From: Lachnospiraceae bacterium UBA3711
GTDB taxonomy: Bacteria > Bacillota > Clostridia > Lachnospirales > Lachnospiraceae
DNA: 21,584 nt
Assembly (NCBI GenBank): GCA_002371345.1
Contig: DFHY01000066.1
Span: 12,244-33,827 of the forward strand
Reading direction: 5' to 3'
The notes under the pieces were generated by a model. It made no database searches, was not told the DNA's origin, and was given only the letters and a program-made list of their open reading frames with translations. The translations under genes and the position numbers were made by a program. Positions 6,662 through 14,029 of the stretch are shown here, in pieces; positions within the stretch are counted from its first letter, which is position 1, and each line of letters starts with the position of its first letter.

Positions 6662-7612
6662 TCAGTGATCTCCATATTGCTCAGCCCGCTTCTTAAGATC
6701 CTCCCAAAGATCCTGATTGGAGGTCTCCATCTCGACAACCGTCTCTTCCTTGAAGCTGTCCAGATACTCTCTGAGAACATCCTTCTCCGTCTCGTCCACA
6801 TCTTCACCGTGCAGCAGTTCATCAACCATCTCCCGCTGCAGTGTCCTGCACTCCTCACGGTAAGTCATGACATCGTCCTTGAACTTCTCCCACTCGTCAG
6901 GATGCTCCACATACCACAGGGGGCAGTCCTTGCCTGTGACATCATAGTGTCTGATAATGTCATCGCGGTCCAGCGCGTATCTTTCGGTCAGATAGGCAAC
7001 AAGATGTACATCCGCCCAGTATGTAGCGTCTGTGAATCGTCCGCTCGTATCGTGATGGCAGTTCTCAATCGAGATAGAATAGTAATTAGCTTTGTTGGAA
7101 GCCCAGGCGACCTCTCCGTCAGGGACGCACTGGATGATCTCGCCCTCTGTTCCTACCACATAGTTCGCGCTCATATAGGTGTCCTGAAGGTCCTTCAGGC
7201 TCTCAAAATAATCACGGTTCTCCTGCGCTGAGGTCTCAGGGTTCCCCAGGTAGTGAATGACGATCTTCTTGATATCGTTTACGGCAATTCCGGGCCTCGA
7301 CCAGTCATTGATCGTCAGGAGCTGCACATCGATATTCGGCTTCGGCACAGCCAGACCGAAAGTAACGACACGGTCTGTCTCCGTCTCATAGTTGAATGTT
7401 ATTTTCTTGTTGATAAGATCATCAATCTCCGGATCATCCTTTGGCATAAAGAGCACAATCGCGCCGAGGATCAGACAAACTGCCTCTACTACAATAACCC
7501 AGAAGATAATTCTTCCGGTGCGCCGTTTTCTCTTCTGCTGAAGATACTGTTCATAGGGAGTCAGCCTTCGCGGCGCCGGCCCCCGGTTATCTTTTTCCTG
7601 TTCTGTGTCCAT
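6662..7612 (-). CDS. Membrane-anchored N-acetylmuramoyl-L-alanine amidase (amidase_2/PGRP fold)
   Basis: Predicted zinc amidase that cuts the bond between muramic acid and L-Ala in peptidoglycan. Residues 1-33 are charged and cytoplasmic, residues about 34-56 are one membrane segment (IIFWVIVVEAVCLILGAIVL), and the rest faces outward. The amidase_2 domain spans about 110-240. Zinc ligands are His120 (KIVIHYLGNP), His222 (IIRHYDVTGK) and Cys230 (DCP), the last two eight apart as in T7 lysozyme. IENCHHD lies between them. After about residue 250 comes an acidic helical tail of unknown role. It begins 89 bases after guaB; the RBS (CAGGAT) is modest. The membrane tether, rather than a cleaved signal, suggests local wall remodelling rather than a released lysin. 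Its partner gene is a methyltransferase with no clear functional link. Confidence 0.88.
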   Translation of the reverse strand: MDTEQEKDNRGPAPRRLTPYEQYLQQKRKRRTGRIIFWVIVVEAVCLILGAIVLFMPKDDPEIDDLINKKITFNYETETDRVVTFGLAVPKPNIDVQLLTINDWSRPGIAVNDIKKIVIHYLGNPETSAQENRDYFESLKDLQDTYMSANYVVGTEGEIIQCVPDGEVAWASNKANYYSISIENCHHDTSGRFTDATYWADVHLVAYLTERYALDRDDIIRHYDVTGKDCPLWYVEHPDEWEKFKDDVMTYREECRTLQREMVDELLHGEDVDETEKDVLREYLDSFKEETVVEMETSNQDLWEDLKKRAEQYGDH

Positions 7613-7701
7613 TTATCTGATCCTGCCGTAAGGGTCTGCTCCCTATCGGTCATACTATTCTCTCATTAAGCTCTTTATTGCAGGCCTGCCGTTGGAAGCC
7701 C

Positions 7702-9168
7702 TTATCCGATGTCATCCTCAACTGTGTAGTTCGGCGCTTCTTTTGTGATATGGATATCATGCGGATGGCTCTCCCGGAGCGCGGCACTGGTGATCTTGGT
7801 GAATCTTCCGTTCTTTTTGAGGGTTTCTATATCCTGAGCGCCGCAGTATCCCATGCCGGATCTGAGGCCTCCCATAAGCTGGAAGATAGAGTCTTCCACT
7901 GACCCTTTATACGCCACCCGGCCTTCAACTCCCTCAGGCACAAGCTTCTTCGCGTTCGTCTGGAAATAACGGTCCTTTGATCCGTTCTCCATCGCCGATA
8001 TTGATCCCATTCCGCGATAGACCTTGTATTTCCTTCCCTGATACAGTTCGAAGTCTCCGGGAGCCTCGTCGCATCCGGCAAACAGTGAGCCCATCATGCA
8101 CACATTTGCGCCTGCCGCGATCGCCTTGGTGATATCTCCCGAATACTTGATGCCGCCGTCAGCTATGATCGGGATGCCATGCTTGTCGGCCGCTTCATAT
8201 GCATTCATAACAGCGGTGATCTGCGGAACGCCGATCCCCGCAACAACACGTGTAGTACAGATCGATCCCGGGCCGATTCCCACCTTAACGCAGTCTGCGC
8301 CGGCGCGAATCAGGGCCTCCGTGCCCTCCGCAGTAGCGACATTTCCGGCTATCACCTGTAGATTCGGGAACTTCTCCTTAATCATGCCTACCACACGCAG
8401 CACATTCGCGGAATGACCGTGGGCACTGTCTACTACGACAATATCTACATGAGCCTTCACCAGTTCACCGACTCTCTCAAGCACATCCATCGTCACGCCT
8501 ACGCCAGCGCCGACCAGAAGCCGGCCCTGCGAGTCCTTCGCGGAGTTCGGGTACTTGATATTCTTCTCTATATCCTTGATCGTGATCAGGCCCTTCAGAC
8601 GCCCGTCCTCATCCACGATCGGAAGCTTCTCCTTCCTGGCTTTTCCAAGTACCTTCTTGGCCTCTTCCAGGGTGATTCCCTCGCGCGCCGTGACAAGGTT
8701 TTCAGAGGTCATGTCCTGTGATATCTTTCTGGACAGATCCTCCTGGAACTTAAGATCGCGGTTCGTGATGATTCCGGCGAGCCTGCCGTCCCTGTCAACG
8801 ATCGGAACACCGCTGATGCGGTACTTATGCATCAGATCCTCCGCTTCCTGAAGCGTGTTGTCAGGCCTGAGGTAGAAGGGATCCGTGATGACACCGAACT
8901 CCGATCTCTTGACTTTATCTACTTCCTCCGCCTGCATGGCGATTGACATATTCTTATGAATAATACCGATGCCGCCCTGTCTGGCCATGGCGATAGCCAT
9001 TCTGTGCTCCGTCACGGTATCCATTCCGGCGCTCATGACAGGTATGTTCAGGCGAATCGTCTTTGTCAGCTGTGTCGTCAGATCGATCTGATTCGGAACC
9101 ACCTCCGAGTATCCCGGTATCAACAGTACGTCATCAAAAGTAATTCCTTCACCTACGATCTTTCCCAT
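7702..9168 (-). CDS. guaB: IMP dehydrogenase
   Basis: Oxidises IMP to XMP with NAD, the committed step of GMP synthesis in the cytoplasm. The 488 residues match the usual length. The N-terminal barrel (GITFDDVLLIPGYSEVVP) is interrupted at about 94-205 by two CBS domains (ISGVPIVDRDGRLAGIITNR, then KLPIVDEDGRLKGLITIKDI), and then the barrel resumes. The catalytic loop GIGPGSICTTR holds Cys304, and DGGIKYSGD and GSLFAG bind phosphate. The flap shows YRGMGSISAM. AAGGAG precedes the ATG with about 8 bases of spacing. It has its own promoter and no obvious riboswitch in the 60-base leader. It is not linked to other purine genes here. Confidence 0.98.
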   Translation of the reverse strand: MGKIVGEGITFDDVLLIPGYSEVVPNQIDLTTQLTKTIRLNIPVMSAGMDTVTEHRMAIAMARQGGIGIIHKNMSIAMQAEEVDKVKRSEFGVITDPFYLRPDNTLQEAEDLMHKYRISGVPIVDRDGRLAGIITNRDLKFQEDLSRKISQDMTSENLVTAREGITLEEAKKVLGKARKEKLPIVDEDGRLKGLITIKDIEKNIKYPNSAKDSQGRLLVGAGVGVTMDVLERVGELVKAHVDIVVVDSAHGHSANVLRVVGMIKEKFPNLQVIAGNVATAEGTEALIRAGADCVKVGIGPGSICTTRVVAGIGVPQITAVMNAYEAADKHGIPIIADGGIKYSGDITKAIAAGANVCMMGSLFAGCDEAPGDFELYQGRKYKVYRGMGSISAMENGSKDRYFQTNAKKLVPEGVEGRVAYKGSVEDSIFQLMGGLRSGMGYCGAQDIETLKKNGRFTKITSAALRESHPHDIHITKEAPNYTVEDDIG

Positions 9169-9227
9169 ATGGCGGCATTCTCCTTTCGTAAATATCCGGT
9201 ATATTTATCTGTCTTTGGCTTCCGCAC

Positions 9228-9256
9228 ATGATAGCATACATAAGCCGTGCACGCAA
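9228..9256 (-). promoter_or_regulatory. Promoter for guaB
   Basis: On the minus strand, -35 TTGCGT (9256-9251), a 17-base spacer ending in TGC, and -10 TATCAT (9233-9228). The TG one base before the -10 makes it an extended -10 type. It lies 60 bases before the guaB start. An FseI-type palindrome GGCCGGCC (9258-9265) is just upstream. No terminator for the upstream gene is seen. Confidence 0.72.
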
Positions 9257-9284
9257 CGGCCGGCCTCCGCTCTAAACTCTGCTG

Positions 9285-9788
9285 TCAGTCAAAAAATACT
9301 TTTCTCGGAGCAAACCTTCTCATGTCTTTCGCAATCTCTTCTGTCAGTTCAAGGCACACGGCTTCCTTCGCTTTCTCCGACCCGTAAACCAGCGTCCAGG
9401 TCCGGACGTCCGGATCCATGCTGGTATAATCCCTGACCTTAAGATCATTCAGATACGGGGCAAGGTGACTGCTTCCGGTCGGGGCCATTATCTCAAGATT
9501 ATCCTTGGAAAATGAAGCTACCCTCTTCCTCTTTCTCTTGGCCATGATCTTATCTATGTCAATGTCGCCGCCTACATACAGATACTCGAATTCCAGATCA
9601 AAATTCGGCAGGATCAGATAGTAGGCAATCAGTGCCAGAGCCAGTCCGGCTGCCAGGAATATCGGGTTGAAGAAGAATATCCCCACGGCGATAAGCACAG
9701 CGGTAATGCCGATAATTGCGGCCTTCATGATCGTTGATCCGGCGGTTCTTCCGCGCTTTACAAGTATCTCCTCATATCCGTCATTCAT
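9285..9788 (-). CDS. Small membrane protein, DUF6106-like
   Basis: A 167-residue protein. The frame can be extended upstream to 9842, but the ATG at 9788 is preceded by a strong AAGGAGGAGAA and begins MNDGYEEILVKRGRTAG, so I take that start. Residues about 19-62 form two close membrane segments (AAIIGITAVLIAVGIFFFNP, then LAAGLALALIAYYLILP). The cytoplasmic part carries FEYLYVGGDIDIDKIMAKRK, a pattern I associate with the DUF6106 family of Clostridia. The start overlaps the stop of the upstream gene by eight bases, so the two are translationally coupled. Function is unknown; the compact beta-rich tail recalls membrane PH-like folds, which is a guess. Confidence 0.75.
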   Translation of the reverse strand: MNDGYEEILVKRGRTAGSTIMKAAIIGITAVLIAVGIFFFNPIFLAAGLALALIAYYLILPNFDLEFEYLYVGGDIDIDKIMAKRKRKRVASFSKDNLEIMAPTGSSHLAPYLNDLKVRDYTSMDPDVRTWTLVYGSEKAKEAVCLELTEEIAKDMRRFAPRKVFFD

Positions 9789-10731
9789 TGTTGTTCTCCT
9801 CCTTCTTCCCCAGAAGAAAATGCAGAAACCGCAAGGTTTCATCTATATGCGGCGCATTTCCGATGACAGCAAACCAAACCGGCGTGTCGCTGTATATGTG
9901 ATAGTTTCCGAACACTCCGGCCTGGTCGACGCGGACAGCGTATATATGCTTATCATCCCCGGCTTCCGTATTCAGGACAAATGCATCCGCACGCACCGCA
10001 GTATCAGCTCCTTCCGTGCTGCCTGCATCGTTCCGGAGATCTGACTTGTTTTCTCCGGCAGACACATCCTCCGAACCGGGCAGCCCTGACTTGTGTTCGT
10101 CTGCGGACTTATCTTCCGTCTCAGGCATCCATGGCCCGTTCTTGGCCGATTCATCTTCATCCACTGGTTCCGGTGCGTAATACAGGCAGTTCTGTGAACC
10201 GAGCTTCTGAATCTCATCCTGTGTAAGGATATCATCAAGCGCCATGTACATTCCGCTCTTCTGCTCAAAGTCCGTCACATACGGCGGAGCGATAAACGCG
10301 TCCACCGTGCCTGCGCCGACAAATGCCGCGATCTTCATGGACGTTGCGACATCAGCCTGCGATGTGCCATTGGCGTCAGGGTTTACATAGAGGGATGAGT
10401 CAAATGTCATCTCCTGCATATTTTCGAGACCGCCCCTGGCCTGTATATAGTCCTCCCTGAGAAGCTCAGTGTCCGGATCCAGTTCATTGCTGTTAAGCAC
10501 ACAGACATACAGAAGCGTATCCGTCCGCACTCCCTTTATCACATTCAGGATAAAATACAGTGCCAGAACAGCTCCCAGCACAATCACCAGTACGATCTTA
10601 TAATAATCCCAGAAGTATTGGAGTCTCGCGCCGGCGCCAAGAGCACGGATCTTCTCCCACTCCTCCCGGCGCTCCCTGGCCCTGTCCTGCTTCCACAGCT
10701 CTTTCTGATGTTTCTTCTCTTCCTCCGTCAT
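9781..10731 (-). CDS. Single-pass membrane protein of unknown function with low-complexity linker
   Basis: I do not recognise a named family. With the ATG at 10731 (GGAG ten bases upstream) it has 316 residues; a TTG at 10740 would add three. Residues 1-40 are strongly charged and cytoplasmic (EEEKKHQKELWKQDRARERR). Residues about 42-63 are a membrane segment (KIVLVIVLGAVLALYFILNV). The rest should lie outside: a globular part with ATSMKIAAFVGAGTVDAFIA, then a disordered acidic linker with a 15-residue duplication (DKSADEHKSGLPGSE and DVSAGENKSDLRNDA), then a C-terminal segment ending FLHFLLGKKEENNNE. The extracellular part vaguely recalls a solute-binding fold (FIAPPYVTDFEQKSGMYMAL). It is coupled to the following DUF6106-like gene, so a shared envelope role is likely. 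Confidence 0.7.
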   Translation of the reverse strand: MTEEEKKHQKELWKQDRARERREEWEKIRALGAGARLQYFWDYYKIVLVIVLGAVLALYFILNVIKGVRTDTLLYVCVLNSNELDPDTELLREDYIQARGGLENMQEMTFDSSLYVNPDANGTSQADVATSMKIAAFVGAGTVDAFIAPPYVTDFEQKSGMYMALDDILTQDEIQKLGSQNCLYYAPEPVDEDESAKNGPWMPETEDKSADEHKSGLPGSEDVSAGENKSDLRNDAGSTEGADTAVRADAFVLNTEAGDDKHIYAVRVDQAGVFGNYHIYSDTPVWFAVIGNAPHIDETLRFLHFLLGKKEENNNE

Positions 10732-10793
10732 TCTCTTCAAGCTCCATAATCAGGATTATCTGCTTCACCTTCGGCAGAATATATCTGATTATA

Positions 10794-10827
10794 ACAAAGT
10801 GGTCTGGTTTCCACCAGACCACTTTGT
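10794..10827 (-). terminator. Hairpin after groEL, probable terminator
   Basis: A perfect 15-bp inverted repeat, ACAAAGTGGTCTGGT (10794-10808) and its complement (10813-10827), with a 4-base loop. It sits 30 bases after the groEL stop. The trailing bases on the minus strand are TATAATC, so the U-tract is weak and comes mostly from the stem end CTTTGT. The same TATAAT could serve as a -10 for the next gene, but no good -35 is seen. Confidence 0.6.
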
Positions 10828-10856
10828 AAGTTAATCTCAATTTACTCATCCGCGGA

Positions 10857-12476
10857 TCAGTACATTCCGCCCTGCGGCGCTGCCGGTACGGCCGGTGCCG
10901 GCTCCTTGATAGTTCCGACGGTCGCTTCGGTCGTGAGCAGAGTGCTCGCTACGGAGCTTGCATTCTGAAGCGCTGACCTGGTAACCTTGGCCGGATCGAT
11001 GATGCCTGCCTCAACCATATTCACATACTCTTCGTTGTATGCGTCGAACCCTTCATCCTTCGCGGATTCCTTTACCTTATTGACGACCACTGATCCCGCG
11101 AGCCCCGCGTTCTCAGCGATGAAGTACAGCGGAGACTCAAGTGCCTTCAGGACGATCTGCGCGCCGGTCTTCTCGTCGCCGCTGAGCTTGTCCATAGCCT
11201 TGGCAACAGCCGCCGCGGCGTGGATGTAAGCTGAACCGCCGCCGGCTACGATGCCTTCCTCCACTGCGGCTCTCGTCGCGTTCAGGGCATCCTCCATACG
11301 GAACTTGGCTTCCTTCATCTCAGTCTCGGTCGCGGCGCCTACGCGGATAACCGCAACACCGCCCGCCAGCTTCGCAAGTCTCTCCTGAAGCTTTTCCTTA
11401 TCAAAGGAAGACTTCGTCTCTTCGATCTGTGCGCGGATCTGATCTGTTCTGGACTTGATGTCCTCTTTCGCGCCAAGTCCGTCTACGATGATGGTATTCT
11501 CCTTGGTGACCTTGACGCTCTTCGCGCGTCCAAGCATATCGATAGAGGCGTTCTTCAGCTCAAGGCCGACCTCGTCTGAGATAACTGTGCCGCCGGTCAG
11601 GATCGCTATATCCTGGAGCATATCCTTTCTTCTGTCGCCGTATCCCGGAGCCTTGACCGCCACTACGGAGAATGTTCCGCGCAGCTTGTTGAGGATCAGT
11701 GTTGTGAGCGCTTCGCCCTCGACGTCCTCGGCGATGATAAGAAGCTTCTTGCCTGCCTGGACGATCTGCTCAAGCAGCGGAAGGAGATCCTGGATGTTGC
11801 TGATCTTCTTATCTGTAATAAGGATATACGGATCATCGAGAGCAGCTTCCATCTTCTCTGTATCTGTCGCGAAATACGCTGAGATATAGCCGCGGTCAAA
11901 CTGCATGCCTTCTACCAGATCCAGCTCTGTCTTCATGGTCTTGGACTCTTCAACGGTGATGACGCCGTCCTTGGAGACCTTCTCCATAGCGTCCGCGACC
12001 ATCGTGCCGACCTCATCATTTCCTGAGGAAACGGCTGCGACCTTGGCGATCTGCTCCTTGCCCTTGACCTTCTGGCTCATCTTGCGGATCTCTTCGACTA
12101 CCGCGTCCGTCGCCTTCTGCATTCCCTTGCGCAGAACGATCGGATTCGCTCCTGCCGCCAGGTTCTTCAGTCCCTCGTGGACCATTGCCTGTGCCAGAAC
12201 GGTAGCTGTCGTGGTTCCGTCGCCGGCAACATCATTTGTCTTGGACGCGACCTCACGGATGAGCTGCGCTCCCATGTTCTCGAAAGGATCCTCAAGCTCG
12301 ATCTCCTTGGCGATAGTCACGCCGTCATTTGTGATAACCGGGCTTCCGTAGGTCTTGTCCAGAACCACGTTTCTTCCCTTGGGGCCGATCGTAACGCGTA
12401 CGGTATCCGCCAGCTTGTCAACGCCAATACGAAGGGCTTCTCTTGCCTCGTCGCCATATTTCAGTTCTTTTGCCAT
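10857..12476 (-). CDS. groL: Chaperonin GroEL (Hsp60)
   Basis: The ATP-driven folding chamber subunit, which forms a double heptamer ring with GroES as lid. The 539 residues are full length. Visible signatures are the ATP-binding region VTIGPKGRNVVLDKTYGSPV, the catalytic segment AGDGTTTATVLAQAM, the apical region with GYGDRRKDMLQDIAILTGGT, the intermediate hinge AAVEEGIVAGGGSAYIHAA and the C-terminal Gly-Gly-Met tail (APQGGMY). GGAGGT precedes the ATG. It follows groES by 20 bases in the same operon and is therefore under CIRCE/HrcA control. Confidence 0.99.
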   Translation of the reverse strand: MAKELKYGDEAREALRIGVDKLADTVRVTIGPKGRNVVLDKTYGSPVITNDGVTIAKEIELEDPFENMGAQLIREVASKTNDVAGDGTTTATVLAQAMVHEGLKNLAAGANPIVLRKGMQKATDAVVEEIRKMSQKVKGKEQIAKVAAVSSGNDEVGTMVADAMEKVSKDGVITVEESKTMKTELDLVEGMQFDRGYISAYFATDTEKMEAALDDPYILITDKKISNIQDLLPLLEQIVQAGKKLLIIAEDVEGEALTTLILNKLRGTFSVVAVKAPGYGDRRKDMLQDIAILTGGTVISDEVGLELKNASIDMLGRAKSVKVTKENTIIVDGLGAKEDIKSRTDQIRAQIEETKSSFDKEKLQERLAKLAGGVAVIRVGAATETEMKEAKFRMEDALNATRAAVEEGIVAGGGSAYIHAAAAVAKAMDKLSGDEKTGAQIVLKALESPLYFIAENAGLAGSVVVNKVKESAKDEGFDAYNEEYVNMVEAGIIDPAKVTRSALQNASSVASTLLTTEATVGTIKEPAPAVPAAPQGGMY

Positions 12477-12496
12477 GATTCTCTACCTCCGTTTCT

Positions 12497-12778
12497 TTAC
12501 TCGACCTTCGCCAGGATATCGCTCATCTTGCAGAGGATATACTCCTCATCGCCAAGCTTAAACTCGTTTCCGGCATATTTGGAATAGACAACCTTGTCGC
12601 CTTCCTTGACGCTCATCACGATCTCCTTGCCGTCGATCCTGCCGTCTCCGACCGCGATAACTGTCGCTTCCTGCGGTCTCTCCTGAGCCTTGGCAGCCAG
12701 AATGATGCCGCCCTTTGTTGTCTCTTCCGCTTCAACCTGTTTCAGAACTACCTTATCGCCCAACGGAACTAACTTCAT
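12497..12778 (-). CDS. groES: Co-chaperonin GroES (Hsp10)
   Basis: The heptameric lid of GroEL. The frame extends upstream to 12826, but that region contains the CIRCE operator; the ATG at 12778 begins MKLVPLGDKVVLKQVEAEET, the standard GroES start, and has GGAGG eight bases upstream. The product is 93 residues, the usual length. The mobile loop EAEETTKGGIILAAKAQERP and the beta-barrel signature KEGDKVVYSKYAG are intact. Confidence 0.98.
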   Translation of the reverse strand: MKLVPLGDKVVLKQVEAEETTKGGIILAAKAQERPQEATVIAVGDGRIDGKEIVMSVKEGDKVVYSKYAGNEFKLGDEEYILCKMSDILAKVE

Positions 12779-12819
12779 AATGCTCGCCTCCATTTCCTGT
12801 TTCTGTTCAATCTTCTTTA

Positions 12820-12846
12820 TTAGCACTCTTTAATTCTGAGTGCTAA
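12820..12846. promoter_or_regulatory. CIRCE operator (HrcA binding site)
   Basis: TTAGCACTC (12820-12828), nine bases, then GAGTGCTAA (12838-12846): a perfect match to the CIRCE consensus. It begins just downstream of the predicted start point of the groES promoter, in the 5' leader. HrcA would repress groESL here until heat or misfolding titrates it. The hrcA gene itself is not in the window. Confidence 0.97.
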
Positions 12847-12858
12847 ATCACGATACAC

Positions 12859-12886
12859 ATAATAACAGAAAAAAAGAATTATGCAA
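12859..12886 (-). promoter_or_regulatory. Promoter for groES-groEL
   Basis: On the minus strand, -35 TTGCAT (12886-12881), a 16-base spacer and -10 TATTAT (12864-12859). The spacer contains the T-run of the codY terminator and the -35 lies in its hairpin. The predicted start point falls right before the CIRCE element. Confidence 0.75.
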
Positions 12887-12908
12887 CCCCTCAGGGGATG
12901 CATAATTC
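12869..12908 (-). terminator. codY terminator
   Basis: On the minus strand, GAATTATGCA (12908-12899 region) pairs with TGCATAATTC, with an inner CCCC/GGGG helix and a 3-base loop (hairpin 12876-12908), followed directly by seven T (12875-12869). This is a textbook intrinsic terminator about 80 bases after the codY stop. It overlaps the groES promoter. Confidence 0.93.
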
Positions 12909-12989
12909 ACTGGCCTTATGTTAATCGCTTGCGTATGCTCGGTTTTTCTCGTTTTTTCTCGCCTTTTCACGTTTTGTGAAACTTTTGTG

Positions 12990-13772
12990 TCAGTTTTCCT
13001 GCTGTCTGCGGATCTCTTCAAGCTGGGCATACACAGCGTCATTCATAACCTTAATGTAAGTTCCCTTCATGCCGGAGCTCTTGGACTGAATCACGCCCGC
13101 GCTCTCGAACTTACGGAGGGCATTGACTATCACTGACCTGGTTATTCCGACTCTGTCGGCGATCCTGCTCGCCACCAGGACACCCTCATCACCGTCAAGC
13201 TCATCGAATATGTGTACGATCGCCTCAAGTTCTGAGTAGCTGAGGGTGTTTATAGCACTCTGAACCACCTGAACCTTCCGGTTCTCCTCCTCGTTCTCCT
13301 CGCTCTGGGACCGCATCATCTCAAGTCCCACGACAGTTGTCCCATATTCAGAGAGAATAATGTCATCGATCTCATACGGACTGCGGGTCCGGTACATGAA
13401 CACGGTTCCAAGTCTCTCGCCGGCAATTTCTATCGGATTGACGATAGCCTGATACCGGTGAATCTGCTCCCCGGTAAAACCGAGTGTTTCCAGGTTGACA
13501 TTTTCCTTTGTGGAAAGAATCGCGAGAAACCGTTCATCCAGCATGGGATCAATGAAGTCTCCTACACGGCCGGATATCATCCCGCCAAGCTCAGGCGTAT
13601 CGCTGCGCTTCCCGGAACCGAGAATCTTGCCCTTTCGGCTGATAACTAAGACGTTCGAATCCAGAATATCCGTCAGTATAGCGCAGATATCATTAAATAC
13701 GACCTTCCTGGAGTTATTGTTGTGCAATAGCTGACCTATCTTTCTGGTCTTATCGAGAAGCTGTACACTCAT
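12990..13772 (-). CDS. codY: GTP-sensing and branched-chain amino acid-sensing transcriptional regulator CodY
   Basis: Global regulator that binds DNA when GTP and branched-chain amino acids are abundant, repressing nutrient uptake and stationary-phase genes. Length is 260 residues, as usual. The N-terminal GAF domain (SVQLLDKTRKIGQLLHNNNS, then GFTGEQIHRYQAIVNPIEIA) binds the amino acids. A linker helix follows. The C-terminal winged helix contains VASRIADRVGITRSVIVNAL and SKSSGMKGTYIKV, the very conserved CodY recognition region. GGAGG sits five bases before the ATG. It lies downstream of topA with a 257-base gap that holds hairpins and a palindrome resembling a weak CodY box, so autoregulation is possible. 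A strong terminator ends the unit. Confidence 0.98.
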   Translation of the reverse strand: MSVQLLDKTRKIGQLLHNNNSRKVVFNDICAILTDILDSNVLVISRKGKILGSGKRSDTPELGGMISGRVGDFIDPMLDERFLAILSTKENVNLETLGFTGEQIHRYQAIVNPIEIAGERLGTVFMYRTRSPYEIDDIILSEYGTTVVGLEMMRSQSEENEEENRKVQVVQSAINTLSYSELEAIVHIFDELDGDEGVLVASRIADRVGITRSVIVNALRKFESAGVIQSKSSGMKGTYIKVMNDAVYAQLEEIRRQQEN

Positions 13773-13796
13773 AGCTGCCTCCTGTACAAAACAGTC

Positions 13797-13814
13797 CAGG
13801 CATTACTGCCTGGA
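13797..13814 (-). other. Hairpin in the codY leader
   Basis: CCAGGCA, loop TTAC, TGCCTGG: a perfect 7-bp stem 24 bases before the codY start; ACAGT (from 13790) and ACTGT downstream can extend it. On the minus strand it is followed by ACTGTTTTGT, so it could be a weak terminator for topA readthrough or an attenuating leader element. Confidence 0.45.
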
Positions 13815-13868
13815 ACGAACTGTGCATCTCCCCATGATGCTGCGTCATTCTGACTACCCTGGTGTCAT

Positions 13869-13902
13869 GTCTGCAGCGCCACCCCATAACAGCACTGCAG
13901 AC
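13869..13902 (-). other. Stable stem-loop between topA and codY
   Basis: GTCTGCAG (13869-13876) and CTGCAGAC (13895-13902) are perfect arms; three further pairs (one G-U) extend the helix to 11 bp on the minus strand, around a 12-base loop TGTTATGGGGTG. No T-run follows, so it is more likely leader structure or a protein site than a terminator. Confidence 0.5.
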
Positions 13903-13964
13903 CTTATCCCGATCAGAACTTCTTTCACGTCAGGATATATTTTGCGTTAATTGATATTATCATA

Positions 13965-13981
13965 AGAATTTGTGAAATTCT
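13965..13981. promoter_or_regulatory. AT-rich palindrome, possible CodY box
   Basis: AGAATTT, 3 bases, AAATTCT is a perfect 7-3-7 palindrome. The central 15 bases share 10 positions with the CodY consensus AATTTTCWGAAAATT. On the minus strand it overlaps TATGATAAT, a possible extended -10 for codY, so binding there would be autoregulatory. This is an inference. Confidence 0.35.
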
Positions 13982-14029
13982 ATTCCCCAAATCGCCATAA
14001 GGATAAATTGTTTACATGATTAATTTGTG

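Noticed and set aside
12779..12826. Upstream extension of groES by 16 residues
   Set aside because: It would start inside the CIRCE operator and lacks similarity to GroES; the internal ATG has GGAGG.
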